The position numbers and the translations under genes were made by a program. DNA of 64,000 bases from contig JAIVFH010000079.1 in assembly GCA_025765595.1 (NCBI GenBank), positions 1-64,000 on the forward strand, written 5' to 3'. The DNA is from Obelidium mucronatum (taxonomy: Eukaryota > Chytridiomycota > Chytridiomycetes > Chytridiales > Chytriomycetaceae). Positions 44,938 to 56,634 of the stretch are shown here, piece by piece. Each line of letters begins with the position of its first letter. Positions within the stretch are counted from its first letter, which is position 1. The notes under the pieces are model-generated. The model ran no database searches and had not been told where the DNA came from. It saw nothing but the letters and a program-made list of their open reading frames with translations.

Positions 44938-47900
44938 ATGTTCAGATTAAGGATTCCTCCAGACCCAGTGTCTCCCGTGTTTCCAGTCTCTGCATCAGCA
45001 TCATCTCCTTCTGAATCTCCAAACGGCGAATCATCAGACTCCTCAACAGCCTCACTGACACCCACCATCGAATATGAGAAATATGATAACCCCCAAGTAC
45101 CCCCCAATCGTTTTGAATCCGCATCAATCAACGACATTCTTCCATATGAAATCCTCAGTCGTATTTTCGCCCAGTTGGATGCTCAAGAAACTGTTTCTAC
45201 AGCGTCGATGGGACATTTACCTGCCGTGTTGACTGCTTCCACTCAGAAGTTTCAATTGACGTGCAAGCTCTTTAAACAAATTTCAGATGATCCGCATGCG
45301 CGTACATTATGGCTGATTACGCGTTATGGCACACGTCTTGCCTTGTACTATGCTTTTAAATTCCATCGTGGTATCTTCACGCCAGAAGTGAGGATTGATT
45401 CGATTCTTTTTTTTTTGACAAGTCTTATTGATTGAAAAAAACTCGCTCTGTGTTTTTATCAGGTTGGTAAATGCATGTTGTCTTCTGGATGCTTCTTGCC
45501 AAGATATTTGCTTCAACTGGCTGATAAGGATTATCATCAACGCGTCGATAGAATCCGCAGACCTATTTCGCTGCCTGTGTGGATGTTTTTCATTCAAAAT
45601 GGGTTTACCAAGTATGGTTTGGATGCAGACTTTAGAGATGACGTGAGTATAGCATCTTTTTTTATTTCTTTTCTCGCGACGTGCGTTTATTGACTTTTTT
45701 TATTTTTATTTTTTTGGAATAGGATGTCACACTTTTTGAAAGATGCTTGTATGGTGTGAATTACTCGGAAGAAGATGCTATCGTAATTCTTAAGAACCTC
45801 ATTGAAAACTTTTTGTTTGTTCCGATTAGAGGAATCGGATCTCCTGTTGATGAAACTGTTAATGTGAGTAATCTAGTTGATGGTCCTTTTTTTGGAATTG
45901 TATGTGCTGTGTTTGATACGTTTGTTTTCAGCTTGTTGCAAAACTAGATGTGAATTTGATTTCGGGCTTAGTCAATAATGGTCTGGACCTCGCCGTTGTA
46001 AACGATTCCATCATGGAGCGTCTATTGTGGAGAACTGATCTGACTGAACCAATGGTTGCTTCATTCCTTCGAATCGGTTTTACTTTGTCGTCACCCGCCA
46101 TAAAGAAAGGATTGCAAATGGGACGCATAAACACTCTCGAAATCTTGAGAAAATATGTTTCGGCATCCAATCTACAAACTTACGCCGAAGATACTGTCGT
46201 TGATATGTTTGGACCATCAATCAGAGGTTGGTTTCTTTTGAATGGTTTGTGTTAAAACTGACAAATGTGAACTTAGGTTGGAATTTCACACCCGAGGCGA
46301 TTGATTTTCTTCGGTCGACTTTTTCAATCTCTGACGATGTTATGGAACGTGCCATTTTGCGTTTCCCGAATGGAATCAGTCCAGACTCCCAAGACTCTTT
46401 TCCCGCAACTCGTTCGTACATGAAAGCGAATCCATGCCCTGTTTGGAGATGGATTCTTCGAACTTATGGACCATCTCATCGGTTAACTATGGCGTGTTTT
46501 GATGGTGAGTAACTTTTTTAGTTTACGAAGTTTGTGTTGGGATGACAAATCTAATATCAATTTTAAAGATGCAATCAGTCGTGCCGCTGCTGAACGAGAA
46601 CTTCATGCACTCCATGACGTGTTTTTGGAAGCTGGAGTACAATTCCGCCCCAGACATGTAAAAATACTCGCCTGTCGTGTCCTCCATCGCGATATGACAG
46701 CCAACGCACTTCACTTACTACGAGTGATGAAGCAACAAATCAGTGCATCTGCACGTGAATTTTATAAGGAACTGGAACAAGCTACAATCAAGGCCAACTT
46801 TGAGAAAGACCCATTGTCTGGCTCATCGTTTGGGTTCATCTTTGGGACAGGAATGTCATCTACTGGGTTGACAATGTGGAATAATGGTGGGGAAGCCCCC
46901 AACTTGTCCACACTGCTTACAGCTGGAACGCCAACTTTCCAACCCTTGAATGTTCCAGAAGCCGTTCCGACAACACCAACAGTGAATGCCACTACCAACG
47001 TTGTTGCAATGACGCTTGAACAGCGAACAGAGTGGCTTGCAGCTTTCACAGAGGAAGTCACGGGAAGTGAAGAATGGGAGACGCGTATGAAAACAACTCA
47101 ACTTGAAGGGGGTCCACGGGGTGGTGCATTCCGAATCTCCAAACCGCCTGAAGATGCAGTGAAATTCCTGGATGAGGCAAAAGAAGTTGTGGCAACGCTA
47201 GTTAACCTTGAGCAAACATATCAAGCAGAAGTAGCTGCCAATGCGAAGCGTGTCGGCACTGCTCGGAAGGGAAAAACTGCATCTCGGTCTGTTAGTATCG
47301 GACCCACAACCCGCCGTTCGACGCCGCCCAAATCTGGAATCGTTCGAACCAATTCCACTGGAGGTAGCCGCGATAGCTTCATAAAGGCCTCTTCGACATC
47401 AAACTCGCGTTTGGTTGCTCCTCCCGAAAATGAAAGGCCTCGTGATGAATCGGGATTTATCATGGATGCCTTGAATGCTGCAGAGGATAACGCTATACAC
47501 GCAGATCCTGCACTGGATTTGGACGTTGGTGTCGGTGCTCAAGCTGCTGCACCAAACCCGAATGCTGGATTTCGAGACGTGGTTGTGAACGAAATTGCTG
47601 TTCAAACGTCGATTGATATTAATAACGCTGATGACGTTGACGATGGTGATGCGACCGATGAAGACGATGATGATACTGTGACTATTACTCCAGCAAACGC
47701 AAATGAACACGGCGGCCCATCATCGTCGTCGTCGACATCTACAACAGTGCCCACAGCTGAAGAAGTTGGCCTTTTCACAAATGGATTCCGAATTCATGGT
47801 ACAGAGCCGCGGGATACAGTTGTGACGCTTGAAAACCAACAAATTCAACAACAAGATAATCATATTCGTCGATCAGGGACATTGACGCCTGAACCACCGT

Positions 47901-48004
47901 CTCGGCCGTCATCATCAATGGGGCGACCGCGATTCTTTTCAAACTCTACGCGAAGAATGAGTGGATTCTGGAATTCTTTAGGAAAGAACAACAATCGTCG
48001 GTAG
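44938..48004 (+). CDS. Large F-box-like protein
   Basis: The protein starts MFRLRIPPDPVSP. A Ser/Pro-rich leader is followed by an F-box-like segment (INDILPYEILSRIFAQLD, then FQLTCKLFKQISDDPHARTL). Helical repeats then resemble ankyrin-like or degenerate F-box-associated regions (WLITRYGTRLALYYAFKFH; LAVVNDSIMERLLWRTDLTE; FTPEAIDFLRSTFSISDDVM). The last exon (about 46569-48004) adds a long disordered tail with acidic and Ser/Thr-rich runs. Exon 1 ends at 45387. Introns were followed at about 45388-45462, 45642-45722, 45864-45931, 46226-46275 and 46504-46568. It may recruit substrates to an SCF ubiquitin ligase; the target is unknown. Confidence 0.75.
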
Positions 48005-48340
48005 CAAAGTTGTGGTTTTGAAAAGTTAATTTATTTGTTTGTGCATTGTGGGGTGTCTAGACGTGAAAAATTCCCCAACCCCCATCCTTCCTCTTTAAAA
48101 CCTCATTTTCTATATAATTATGTTTTTTTTTTATCTCCAAGTGACCCCATATATAATAGTTTATGTGTGAATATAAAAAAAATACCTGCGATTAATCCAC
48201 CTGGATTTGAGCATGAAAAGATGTAAACGTGAAAAAAAGGTAGAAAATCGAATAAAGATTGAAGCAAGATCGAAGCAGGCATTATTTTAAAATAGACAAA
48301 CTACGTTTTAGAGCTCTCGTGTTGCTCTCGTGTGTGTGAT

Positions 48341-48375
<35 letters not shown>

Positions 48376-48785
48376 ATAGCTGAATTACTTTTGTCTCTTT
48401 AAAAAACAAAATGATTATACTTACTTATCTCACAGCAGATACACTCTAAATTTGGGCACGTTTGGATAATGGAGGCAGATGTCCAAAATGCCCACAGTCA
48501 CAGCAAAAACTGATTTATTTTTTATTTTTAGCCCACTCAGAAACATAAACGCTCGCAATTAATAGATATGAATCCAGACGACACACTTCTCGAGGAATAC
48601 TGACAAGACATCTATCTCCGCCCGTTCCAAAAATTAAATTCGAATCAAAAGAGGTTGAAGCTGTTTTGCAAGTTCAAATAACGCTGTTAGAATAAATACC
48701 AATGGTTGAAGGACGCGTTATGCTTTTAGAGAAAAATTCACGGAGTGTTTGCGGCGCAACTGTATAGACTTGGCTCTTTGCTCAA
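48005..48785. other. Intergenic with A homopolymer
   Basis: AT-rich 3' flank. A run of about 29 A lies at about 48343-48371. No gene or RNA was recognised. Confidence 0.4.
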
Positions 48786-49013
48786 ATTCACAGCCATCAC
48801 AAAGGTCCTGAAATCCATCAGGAGGGAGAAGTTGTTATCCCACAACGCAAAGGGCCTGAAGTCCATCAGGGGGGAGAAGTTGTTATCCCACAACGCAAAG
48901 GGCCTGATCCATCAGGGGGGAGAAGTTGTTATCCCACAACGCAAAGGGCCTGAAATCCATCAGGGGGGAGAAGTTGTTATCCCACAACGCAAAGGGGTGG
49001 ATGGCTGTGAAGT
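48786..49013. repeat. Four 48-bp tandem repeats flanked by a 12-bp inverted repeat
   Basis: Units at 48807-48854, 48855-48902, 48903-48948 (2 bp shorter) and 48949-48996 are nearly identical (CCTGAAATCCATCAGGGG, then GGAGAAGTTGTTATCCCAC, then AACGCAAAGGG). Each unit contains a small palindrome, GTTGT..ACAAC. The array is enclosed by TTCACAGCCATC (about 48787-48798) and its exact complement GATGGCTGTGAA (about 49001-49012). The whole looks like a small foldback element or amplified recombination site. Frame lengths are not kept in all units, so it is not coding. Confidence 0.85.
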
Positions 49014-49215
49014 AGGCGAAGATCTCATCTTGACAGGATCATTTTAAATTTAATAATTTAAATTGAACGCGTGAACAAAAAATCATAAACGAACTTCAGA
49101 TTATTATCTTCACTGTTCTTACGGCTCCGAGAGTGGCAGTTTTTGGGCAGTTAATTGAAATGTGGTCACGTAAAAGTTGAAACGTGCATAACGGGTTTGA
49201 ATTTCTTCGATTAGA

Positions 49216-51096
49216 ATGGAAGCCAACAAGATTTGGCAGAAGATGGACAAGAGCTGCCTTACGAACGAAAAACTCAGTTCTTGGCGTGAAATGTGCCAGA
49301 AATGGCCTGACGAATGCCGGGAAGAATCTTTGAAACAAAAATCCCTCAAAATCCCAAAGTTCTCCAGAACATATTCCCGCCAAAAAATGCCGAAAAACAA
49401 AAGACATCAGTCCATTCTCAAGAGTAAACAGGACATTCAAAACAAGAAAGAGCAGAAGGAAGCAGAGGAAGATTTGGCTCGACGTCAGCGCGGTTTCAAT
49501 TTTTGGCTTGGTGTTCATGAAACTGCCATTGGAAGTGCTTCGGCTAACGAAACCGTTAATTCTCTGTTGAACGAGAGACCTGATGAGGAAAAGGTACTCC
49601 TAATATAAAATATTTACTTAACCTTGTTTTTTAGAGTACACGACCATTGAAGCCGCCGTTGAAGAGGAAGATTGAATTTGTTTCGAAGGACGAGGAAAAT
49701 GTCAACTTATGCGAGCAATCAGTCAGTGAGCATGATTCTTCATCAGTCTGCGAGAATGATGCTTTATCAGTTAGTGAGAATAATTAGCTTGAGAATTTGG
49801 ATGATTCCACCGGGTATTCATCAGATGAAGGTGACACTTGTGTGAACTTTTTGCCACTTTTTTAATCACAGACAAAAAAAACGCCAGCCGACGTATCTTC
49901 TGCCATTCCGATCAAGTAACTCAAAAATAACATATTTGTTCTTACCATTAAAGAACTACCAAAATTTAGTTTTCAAGAAATACTTGTAAAATTCAGTTCC
50001 TACCAAACAAAGTGCAAAAACGAACACTGCCTAAGTCGTGATGGCATTATCGATTTAAGGGAGTCATCTTACTTTCGAAGAAGCTTGCAGGGATTGAATT
50101 ATGAAGGTCATCTTACCCAAGTTCAAGCTTTTGTTCGTGATAAGATTGGTTTCATTGACACTCACGAGTCAAGTGCGGGATATCACAGCGCATCAAAATA
50201 CGCTTTGTAAGTTTTTCAAAGCCTTTGAATGATTGCATGTAAAGATGCCACTAACAGTTTTTTGCAGTGAAATTGATGCCAAGAAAACTCTCTCACGCAT
50301 GACGGCCATGTCTGAACCAGAGTTTACCCAGTCTGTGCTAAGGCCTTTACTTGCCTGGCCGTTTGATAACCATCCCGACATGCACTGGTGCGGGAGTGAA
50401 GAGTACTTGGTCGCGTCGGCACAACGATGCAACTCTGTGCTCAACCCAATGGTTGAAACCATTGAAGAAGGGCATAAAGTGGATGGTGTGTTGAGGCTTA
50501 TGAGCCATGACCACGAAGGTTTTGAATGCTTGGTCTTGGAAGTATCCGGAAAGCCATACGTACAAAACCCGACACACTATGCAAACGACTTTTTCAAAGT
50601 TGGACGCGAGGTATTTTTTCATTATTTTTTTTATTATTTATTAGTCTGTTGATAAAATTTCTTTCAGATGAAGGATTGTTATGATCACATCCTGAGCAAG
50701 ATCCAACAATCAGGGAAATCAGCGCGAAACTTGAAGGAAAAACTCGGGGTTTTTGGCATCCAATGCCATGCCTATGACATGGAGGTCTCTGTGTTTGTCA
50801 AGCTCTTTGGCAGACTTTTCATTGTCCCACTTCACACCAAGAAGATACCTTTCAAGAAGAGTACACTGAACACACAGCTTGAACAAGTTGAGCAGATGAT
50901 GCTGTCCATAAAGGTATGTTGTATTTACTTTGTGTGTGTTTTAAAAGGGAGGGTACACAGAGTTACATGAGCTCTTTGGTCACCATTTTTGAAGCTATTG
51001 AAGTCAGTGAATCATTGTCAAATTCGCCAATTCACGACCCAGAAGTCACCCGTAAAACCCCTTTGAAAGGGAAGAAGGTGCGTGGGAGTAAGTGAA
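49216..51096 (+). CDS. Hypothetical protein with PD-(D/E)XK-like core
   Basis: Exon 1 starts MEANKIWQKMDK at 49216 and encodes a basic, Lys/Gln-rich region (QKMPKNKRHQSILKSKQD). After a poorly resolved acidic part (about 49635-49960, with stop codons implying introns), folded exons follow: SFQEILVKFSSYQTKCKNE (from about 49960), DAKKTLSRMTAMSEPEFTQS (from 50269), MKDCYDHILSKIQQSGKS (from 50670) and a last exon ending SYMSS...KKVRGSK at 51096. A motif DGVLRLMSHDHEGFECLVLE then VSGK fits D-x(n)-E-x-K of the PD-(D/E)XK nuclease superfamily, and the following MKD helix is common in expanded families of early-diverging fungi. Function is inferred only. Confidence 0.6.
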
Positions 51097-51160
51097 TGAA
51101 TTTGTATTGTTTCCGACCTCTTCAATAAAATAATGGCTAGTGAAGTCATGATAAATTTAA

Positions 51161-52231
51161 ATGTCTGAGAAATGGAATGACGCCGCCAAGCGATACTCGG
51201 AATGGTCCACCCGCCAAACCTTACGCTACGCACAAGACGCACTTGATCTATTAAACATTCCACCGAATGCATCAGCGCGGATTCTCGATATTGCGACTGG
51301 CGATGGCGCTTTTGCCCTTGAAGCAGCCGCCAGGCACCCAACGTCCTTGATTGAAGCCGTCGACTATTCTTCAGGCATGATTGATATTCTGGATGGAAAA
51401 ATCAGGGAGCTTGGATTGCAGGGTGTGGTGACAACGAATGTTGTGGACGCTCATGTGAGAGATATTTTGGCAACTGAAAGAGCGAGCGTGTAAAAAAAAA
51501 AGGATTTATTAATATTTCTTGTACCGAAAACATAGGATCTTCCATATCCTGATAATTCGTTTGATCATGTCGCTGTTATATTTGGTCTGTTTCTGATGGT
51601 GAAACCTTGTTTTTTTTTATGGCTTGTGTCAAGATTCACTTTCAATTTTTCACAGAAAGATAGCGTCCAATGCCTCAAAGAGATTCATCGCGTTCTTAAA
51701 CCGGGCGGAAAGCTTGTCTTTACTTCATGTACAGTACCCAAAATTTTTTTTTTTAACTTTACATGATTGCTTATGTTGGAATTTGCAAAAAAAAAACAAA
51801 TGATTCCAAAAGGGGGTTCCACATTTGCTTCCGACCTGCTACTCGCGTCGTTAATGGTTGTTAACCCAGAAGCAGCCATAACCCGCGTTTTGAAGAAATG
51901 CACAACAACAGAGCCGAAACAGATGCTTTGGAATGACCACGACTGGCTTCGCGCCCAATGCTCTGCTTTCGAAAATATTCAAGTGACAGTCGCTTCTCAT
52001 CCAGTACGCGTTGGTGCATCTGAAGTAGACTCGTTTGTGGGAATGTTTGCAGGGGGGCCTGGAATCCAGTATTTGATGAAGGCGGAGGGGTGGGATGATG
52101 AAAGGGACACAGTACGGGTTTCAGAGGCGCTTACAATAGTGTTCAAGAAAATGATTGGAGACGGTGGTAGGGAATTCATTGAGCTTGTTTCGAGTGCGAA
52201 TCTTGTATGCTGTAGGAAAGCGTCACAATGA
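51161..52231 (+). CDS. SAM-dependent class I methyltransferase
   Basis: The protein starts MSEKWNDAAKRYSEWSTRQT. The Rossmann SAM-binding motif is ARILDIATGDGAFALEAA. VDYSSGMID (acidic motif II region), DLPYPDNSFDHVAVIFGLF (motif IV) and CLKEIHRVLKPGGKLVFTS (post-motif) follow, as in UbiE/COQ5-type and related enzymes. A C-terminal region (VNPEAAITRVLKKC, then ASEVDSFVGMFAGG) completes the substrate cap. Four exons join in phase. The stop is at 52229-52231. The substrate cannot be deduced. No targeting signal is evident. Confidence 0.88.
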
Positions 52232-52339
52232 TAATATTACAGGGCTGGAAATAATAAAAAATGGGAATATTTAGTCGTGCCACTTTGATTTCGGAAACAC
52301 GGAAAGGCATCATCCGCCTTGTTTGGAGAAAAAAAAATC

Positions 52340-54161
52340 ATGCAAAAAGTAGAAACGGAACAGCTTCTGCCACCAATGGCATCCACTGTCAATGCCAAAG
52401 TGTCGAAATGCATCTTTGCTAAAAGCCGCTGTATCCGCGGACTGTTGGCCATCGCGGCAGTGGCGCTTGCAGCTGCCACTCTGTTGCCCAGCTGTATGAC
52501 AAAGAAGCACTCACTCAGCGATGGTGTGTAATTTACAAAGCAACAAAGAGACAACATAAATACTATTTTGCTAATAGCAGCTTATGTCTAGTTTGTCCAT
52601 TCAAACAGCCTGATGTATCAGTCCCCATCTACCACTCAACTCGGCCACGCTTGTTCTCCATTCTCAACAACACCTTTGTTCAGCAGCCACACACGATTCT
52701 CTTGCCTGTTGCACCACATATTCTTCAGGCTGAATCAGACGGAGAATATTCCGGCTGGAAGCAAGCTGCAAACATCAAGTACATTTTGGACCAGTTTACT
52801 GTAGATGGGGGCGTTGTGGCATTGACCAAGAGAGCATCTGCTACTGCTGCCAAGGAAATTTATGACATTGTTGTCTATCTGCCCATCCAATCTGAACGCG
52901 ATGTTGTCTTTACGGGTGCTTATCCTTCCAAAGAGGAGCTTGTCAAGAACTTTGATGTACAAGACGTCTTTAGTGTCGCCGATTTACCCACCCATTTGGC
53001 GACTCAAAAGAGTCACAAAACTCAGGTATTTTCATTCTATTCCTTTTTTGTGTTGTTGCGTGTTTACCAAACGAACGAACAAACAAAAAACAGATCCTTT
53101 CCACAGTTCTTCCAGAAACTTTGTTCAAGTCTCTTCCTCAAAGCGTAGTGGATCAATTGGCAGAGAAAGGAATCGAAATTGAATACAGCTTTGAAGCCTT
53201 ACAAGCTTTCCACACGTCGCGATTCGTAAAGACAGAGCAAGAGCTGGTTCGTTTGGCTTTTGCATCTCAATTGGCTGCTTGGGTGCACAAACGCGTTGGC
53301 AAATATATTGCTCGAGCTGATTCCGTGACGGAGATTGAGCTCATGACTGAGTTTATCCGGCTTTCTGCTCTTTGCGGCGGTGACTTGCAGTCGTACCCGC
53401 CGATTGTGGGTGCAGGTCCGAACTCTGCTGTGCTGCATTACAGAACGGGAACGTTCCGCGGCCTCGCGCATGCGCCAATCGACAAGGATACGTTTGTCTT
53501 GATTGATGCGGCTCCAGAATTTGTCGGGTACACATCTGACTTGACGAGAACGTACCCTCGAAGAAAGCAATGGACAAGAGAGATGCGTGAAGTGTATGGT
53601 ATTGTGGAACGTGTTCAATCGAAATTTGTGCATGAGCATTATCAGCTGGGAGCTGATTGGGCGGCCATCAATCGCTTAGCTGCTGTTGATTTAACGGTTG
53701 AGCTTGTAAACGCTGGTTTCATTCTTGGAACTGCTGAAGAAGCTATCGCCGCTGGCGTTGCCAATGCCGTGTTTATGCCACATGGGTTGGGTCATCCTGT
53801 TGGACTTGAAGTGCATGACCCAACGCCTGCATCGTTTTTTGGAAGCGTGGATGACGCAGCGTTTATTCCTCGTGAAGAAGGGATGGAGGAGTTTTTTGCG
53901 TGGTCCAAGGAGACTCGGCCTGCCCTGTATGATGCCGCTCGCGCTACCTTCAAGGTGCCCAAGGGACATGTTTGCACTGTCGAGCCTGGGGTGTACTTTA
54001 TTCCCAAGCTGCTCGAGCAGGTCAGGAAGGGGCCGCTGGCCAAGTTTGTCAACTGGGCTAAGCTCGAGGCTGGAAACTACGTGTCGCTGGGGGGAGTTCG
54101 CATTGAAGACGTTGTTTTGTTTGACCACGCGGGGCAGAAGCTGATCGTTACTCGACTTTAA
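52340..54161 (+). CDS. Membrane-anchored Xaa-Pro dipeptidase (peptidase M24B)
   Basis: The protein starts MQKVETEQLLPPMAS at 52340. A single hydrophobic segment (GLLAIAAVALAAATLLP) acts as a signal anchor. The N-terminal aminopeptidase-P domain follows (STRPRLFSILNNTF; LLPVAPHILQAESDGEYSGW). The pita-bread catalytic domain has metal ligands IDAAPEFVGYTSDLT (two Asp), MPHGLGHPVGLEVHD (His), TVEPGVYF (Glu) and GVRIEDVV (Glu). It should cleave X-Pro dipeptides or N-terminal X-Pro bonds with two metal ions. Three exons are seen (52340 to about 52526, about 52593-53024, about 53094-54161). Most prolidases are soluble, so the anchor is unusual. The next gene starts 26 bp after the stop. Confidence 0.9.
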
Positions 54162-54186
54162 TCAATAAACTTGAAACAAAATCAAA

Positions 54187-54720
54187 ATGCTGACCTCGAA
54201 GAGCCGCAGCCCGACGTCCTCGCCGCCGCCCGAGCCCGCCGACGCCGCCGCCGCCGCCTCCGCCGAAGGCGCCGTGGCCGTGGCGCCGGCGCGCTCGCGG
54301 TCCGTCGGGACTGTGGACGTGGCGACGGGCGACCTGCTCGCGACGGCGCTGGTGATTGCCGAGCTCGGCCCGTCGCTGGTCGGCAACTCGGTCGGGTCGA
54401 TCGTCAAGACCGCCGTGTCGACCGTGCAGGAGTCGTTCCTCAAGACCACGCAGCTGCGCCTGCTACGGCTGCACCACCTGTACGAGCGCCACTTTGCCGA
54501 CTTTGCGCCGTGCTCCGCCGTCATCAAGCAGCTGATTGCCGCAACAACCGCAAAGGACGGCTCGTCGCCGGACTCGCTGCTGCGTCTGGTGTCCAGGGAC
54601 GAGTGGCTGGAGCGCTGCGAGTCAAAGTCCGTGCTCAAGTCGACGGCCGCGGAAATCCTGCAGATTCTGTTTGATGCCAACATGAAGGCCGATCCAGGTG
54701 TGTGTGCATTCGTTGCTGTG

Positions 54721-54765
<45 letters not shown>

Positions 54766-56236
54766 TGCCCCATTTCAAAGGAACTGTGACGTCGTCGTGC
54801 ATTCACACTATTGCATTGCATCTCGTTGATATGACTTTTTTCAAGCCAAGTCATGATGGCACTCCCTACATTGGGAAGAGAACTCGTGCAGGAGGTGAAA
54901 ATCCACTTTCATTAGCCGAAAAAATTCAATTGAAGAAAGGAAAAAAAAATACTCATCAACGCATTCTACATCCCTCCCCCACCTAGATATCCAAGCATTA
55001 TCTAGTTTCTGCATGGGTCTCTGCAACTCCATCGACACTGGAATCGGCGAAAAGGAAAAATACATTTTAAAAGCGGGATCAAACATGCAAGGCAAAATCT
55101 CAACATTCCTCAAAGTCTCAATCAAACTAGACGAATGTCTTAAAATATTCCAAAGCGCCGCGTCCGTGAGTAGTCGTCATGGAAGTCTACAAGTAGCAGA
55201 CGGAGGAGGGGAACAACAGCAGCAACCGTTTGTATTCGCAACTGCAGCAGACGCTTCCGAATTACTCGACTTTGAACCACTCAAACAATCCATCGTCAGT
55301 TCTCTATTGAATTTGGCCAATGTTGAAATCTGTCGTGTTGTGCATTTGGGAATCACGTATCCAGGGGTCAAGAATACGTTTGTGACGGCTGTGGAGGTGT
55401 GGGATGATTTGATCAAGGCGAGGCAAAACTCTTTTTCTTTTAATAACTTGTTGGGGGCTGGAGCCGGTGCGGCTGCAAAGGAGGGAACACCCGTGTTGAT
55501 TGAAGGATCTCGACGGATTGTAAGGTTGTTTACGTTGATCCAAAAGGGAATGCAATCGCCAGGAACTGCTGGTATTGGTTTGACGGATTCCGAATGGATG
55601 GCGGAATATGAGTACTTTCGAACAATGGGCAAGTCCTCATCACCTGTATCGACTTCATCAACATCAGCATCAACAGCAGCAGCAGCAGCATCTAATAGTG
55701 TACCCACACAACCGACCCCACCAGTAGTAGTATTACCAGTTGGACCCTTACCATTCAAGACCATTGTTCCTGGATCCCAAGAACGAATCACAACGCTAGT
55801 CGCAAACGCCGGACTTTTGCTTCTATTCGCACACTCACTCCTAAACCACGACGAATCGAAACCCTTGAACCACTTGACTGTCGTACGGATCCACGTTCAA
55901 GATTTATTAACCAACCTGGTTGAAGAAACGGAATCGCTTTTCCAAAACATCAAGGAGTTTAGAGTGGATTCTGGGGAGCAAGTATTGGCAGAAGTCGCGT
56001 GGTATAGATATGTGTGTGATTATGCAGATGTCTGTCTTGTGGGGAATGAAAAAAAGAGGATCATGCAGGACTTTTTGGTGTTGGATGCGCTTTGTGGGGG
56101 GAAAGGTGGGATGATGGCGGCGGCGGGTGGGGAAGATGGTAAGGAACTCAAGAGTTTGTTTTCAAAGTTGAAGCTTCAATGGTTTTCGTCTTCTTCTGGG
56201 AATTTGTCGTCGCCGTCATCGTCGTTTTCGTCTTGA
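54187..56236 (+). CDS. Hypothetical protein, very GC-rich first exon
   Basis: The protein starts MLTSKSRSPTSSPPPEPADA at 54187, only 26 bp after the prolidase stop. Exon 1 (to about 54698) is strongly GC-rich. Then come an intron with GT repeats and a 27-base T run, exon 2 (about 54781-54939, GTVTSSCIHTIALHLVDMTF) and a long last exon (from about 54989, DIQALSSFCMGLCNSIDTGI to stop 56234-56236). The protein is helical, with VGSIVKTAVSTVQESFLKT and LLRLVSRDEWLERCESKSVL. No domain was recognised. The tail is Ser-rich (SSSSGNLSSPSSSFSS). Composition falls sharply from exon 1 to exon 3. Confidence 0.7.
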
Positions 56237-56420
56237 AAATTGGAACAATTTTTTTTTGATGTGTTTTTTTTTTTGCGAGAGTGGATATTCTTTGTCTTTT
56301 TTTTTTTTCCATGTAACTTTGCAAATTAAAAATTTTTATATGGAAATTCTCAATCAATATTATATTATTATAATACACTTTTAAAAAAACTTGTAATACA
56401 ACGGGGTGAGGAGACCGCAA

Positions 56421-56434
56421 AAATGTGTGTGTGC

Positions 56435-56480
<46 letters not shown>
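56421..56480 (+). repeat. (GT)n microsatellite
   Basis: GTGTGTGTGCGTATG followed by about 20 GT units, in the 3' flank between two converging genes. Confidence 0.9.
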
Positions 56481-56508
56481 CCATGTGATGTGTTGGTTTC
56501 CGTTTTAG

Positions 56509-56603
56509 CTATTTCTCAAACCACTTCATAATCTTTACACGTTTGTTTGGTTTACTGGATTCCGGATTACTGGTAGTAGTAGAAGAAGAAGAAGGCGAAT
56601 ACG

Positions 56604-56634
<31 letters not shown>

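Noticed and set aside
48807..48996. CRISPR-like array
   Set aside because: The units are directly abutting with no variable spacers, and the genome is eukaryotic.
48745..49047. 100-codon frame through the 48-bp repeats
   Set aside because: Repeat unit 3 is 46 bp, the translation is repetitive (SIRGEKLLSHNAK), and it has no homology or splice context.
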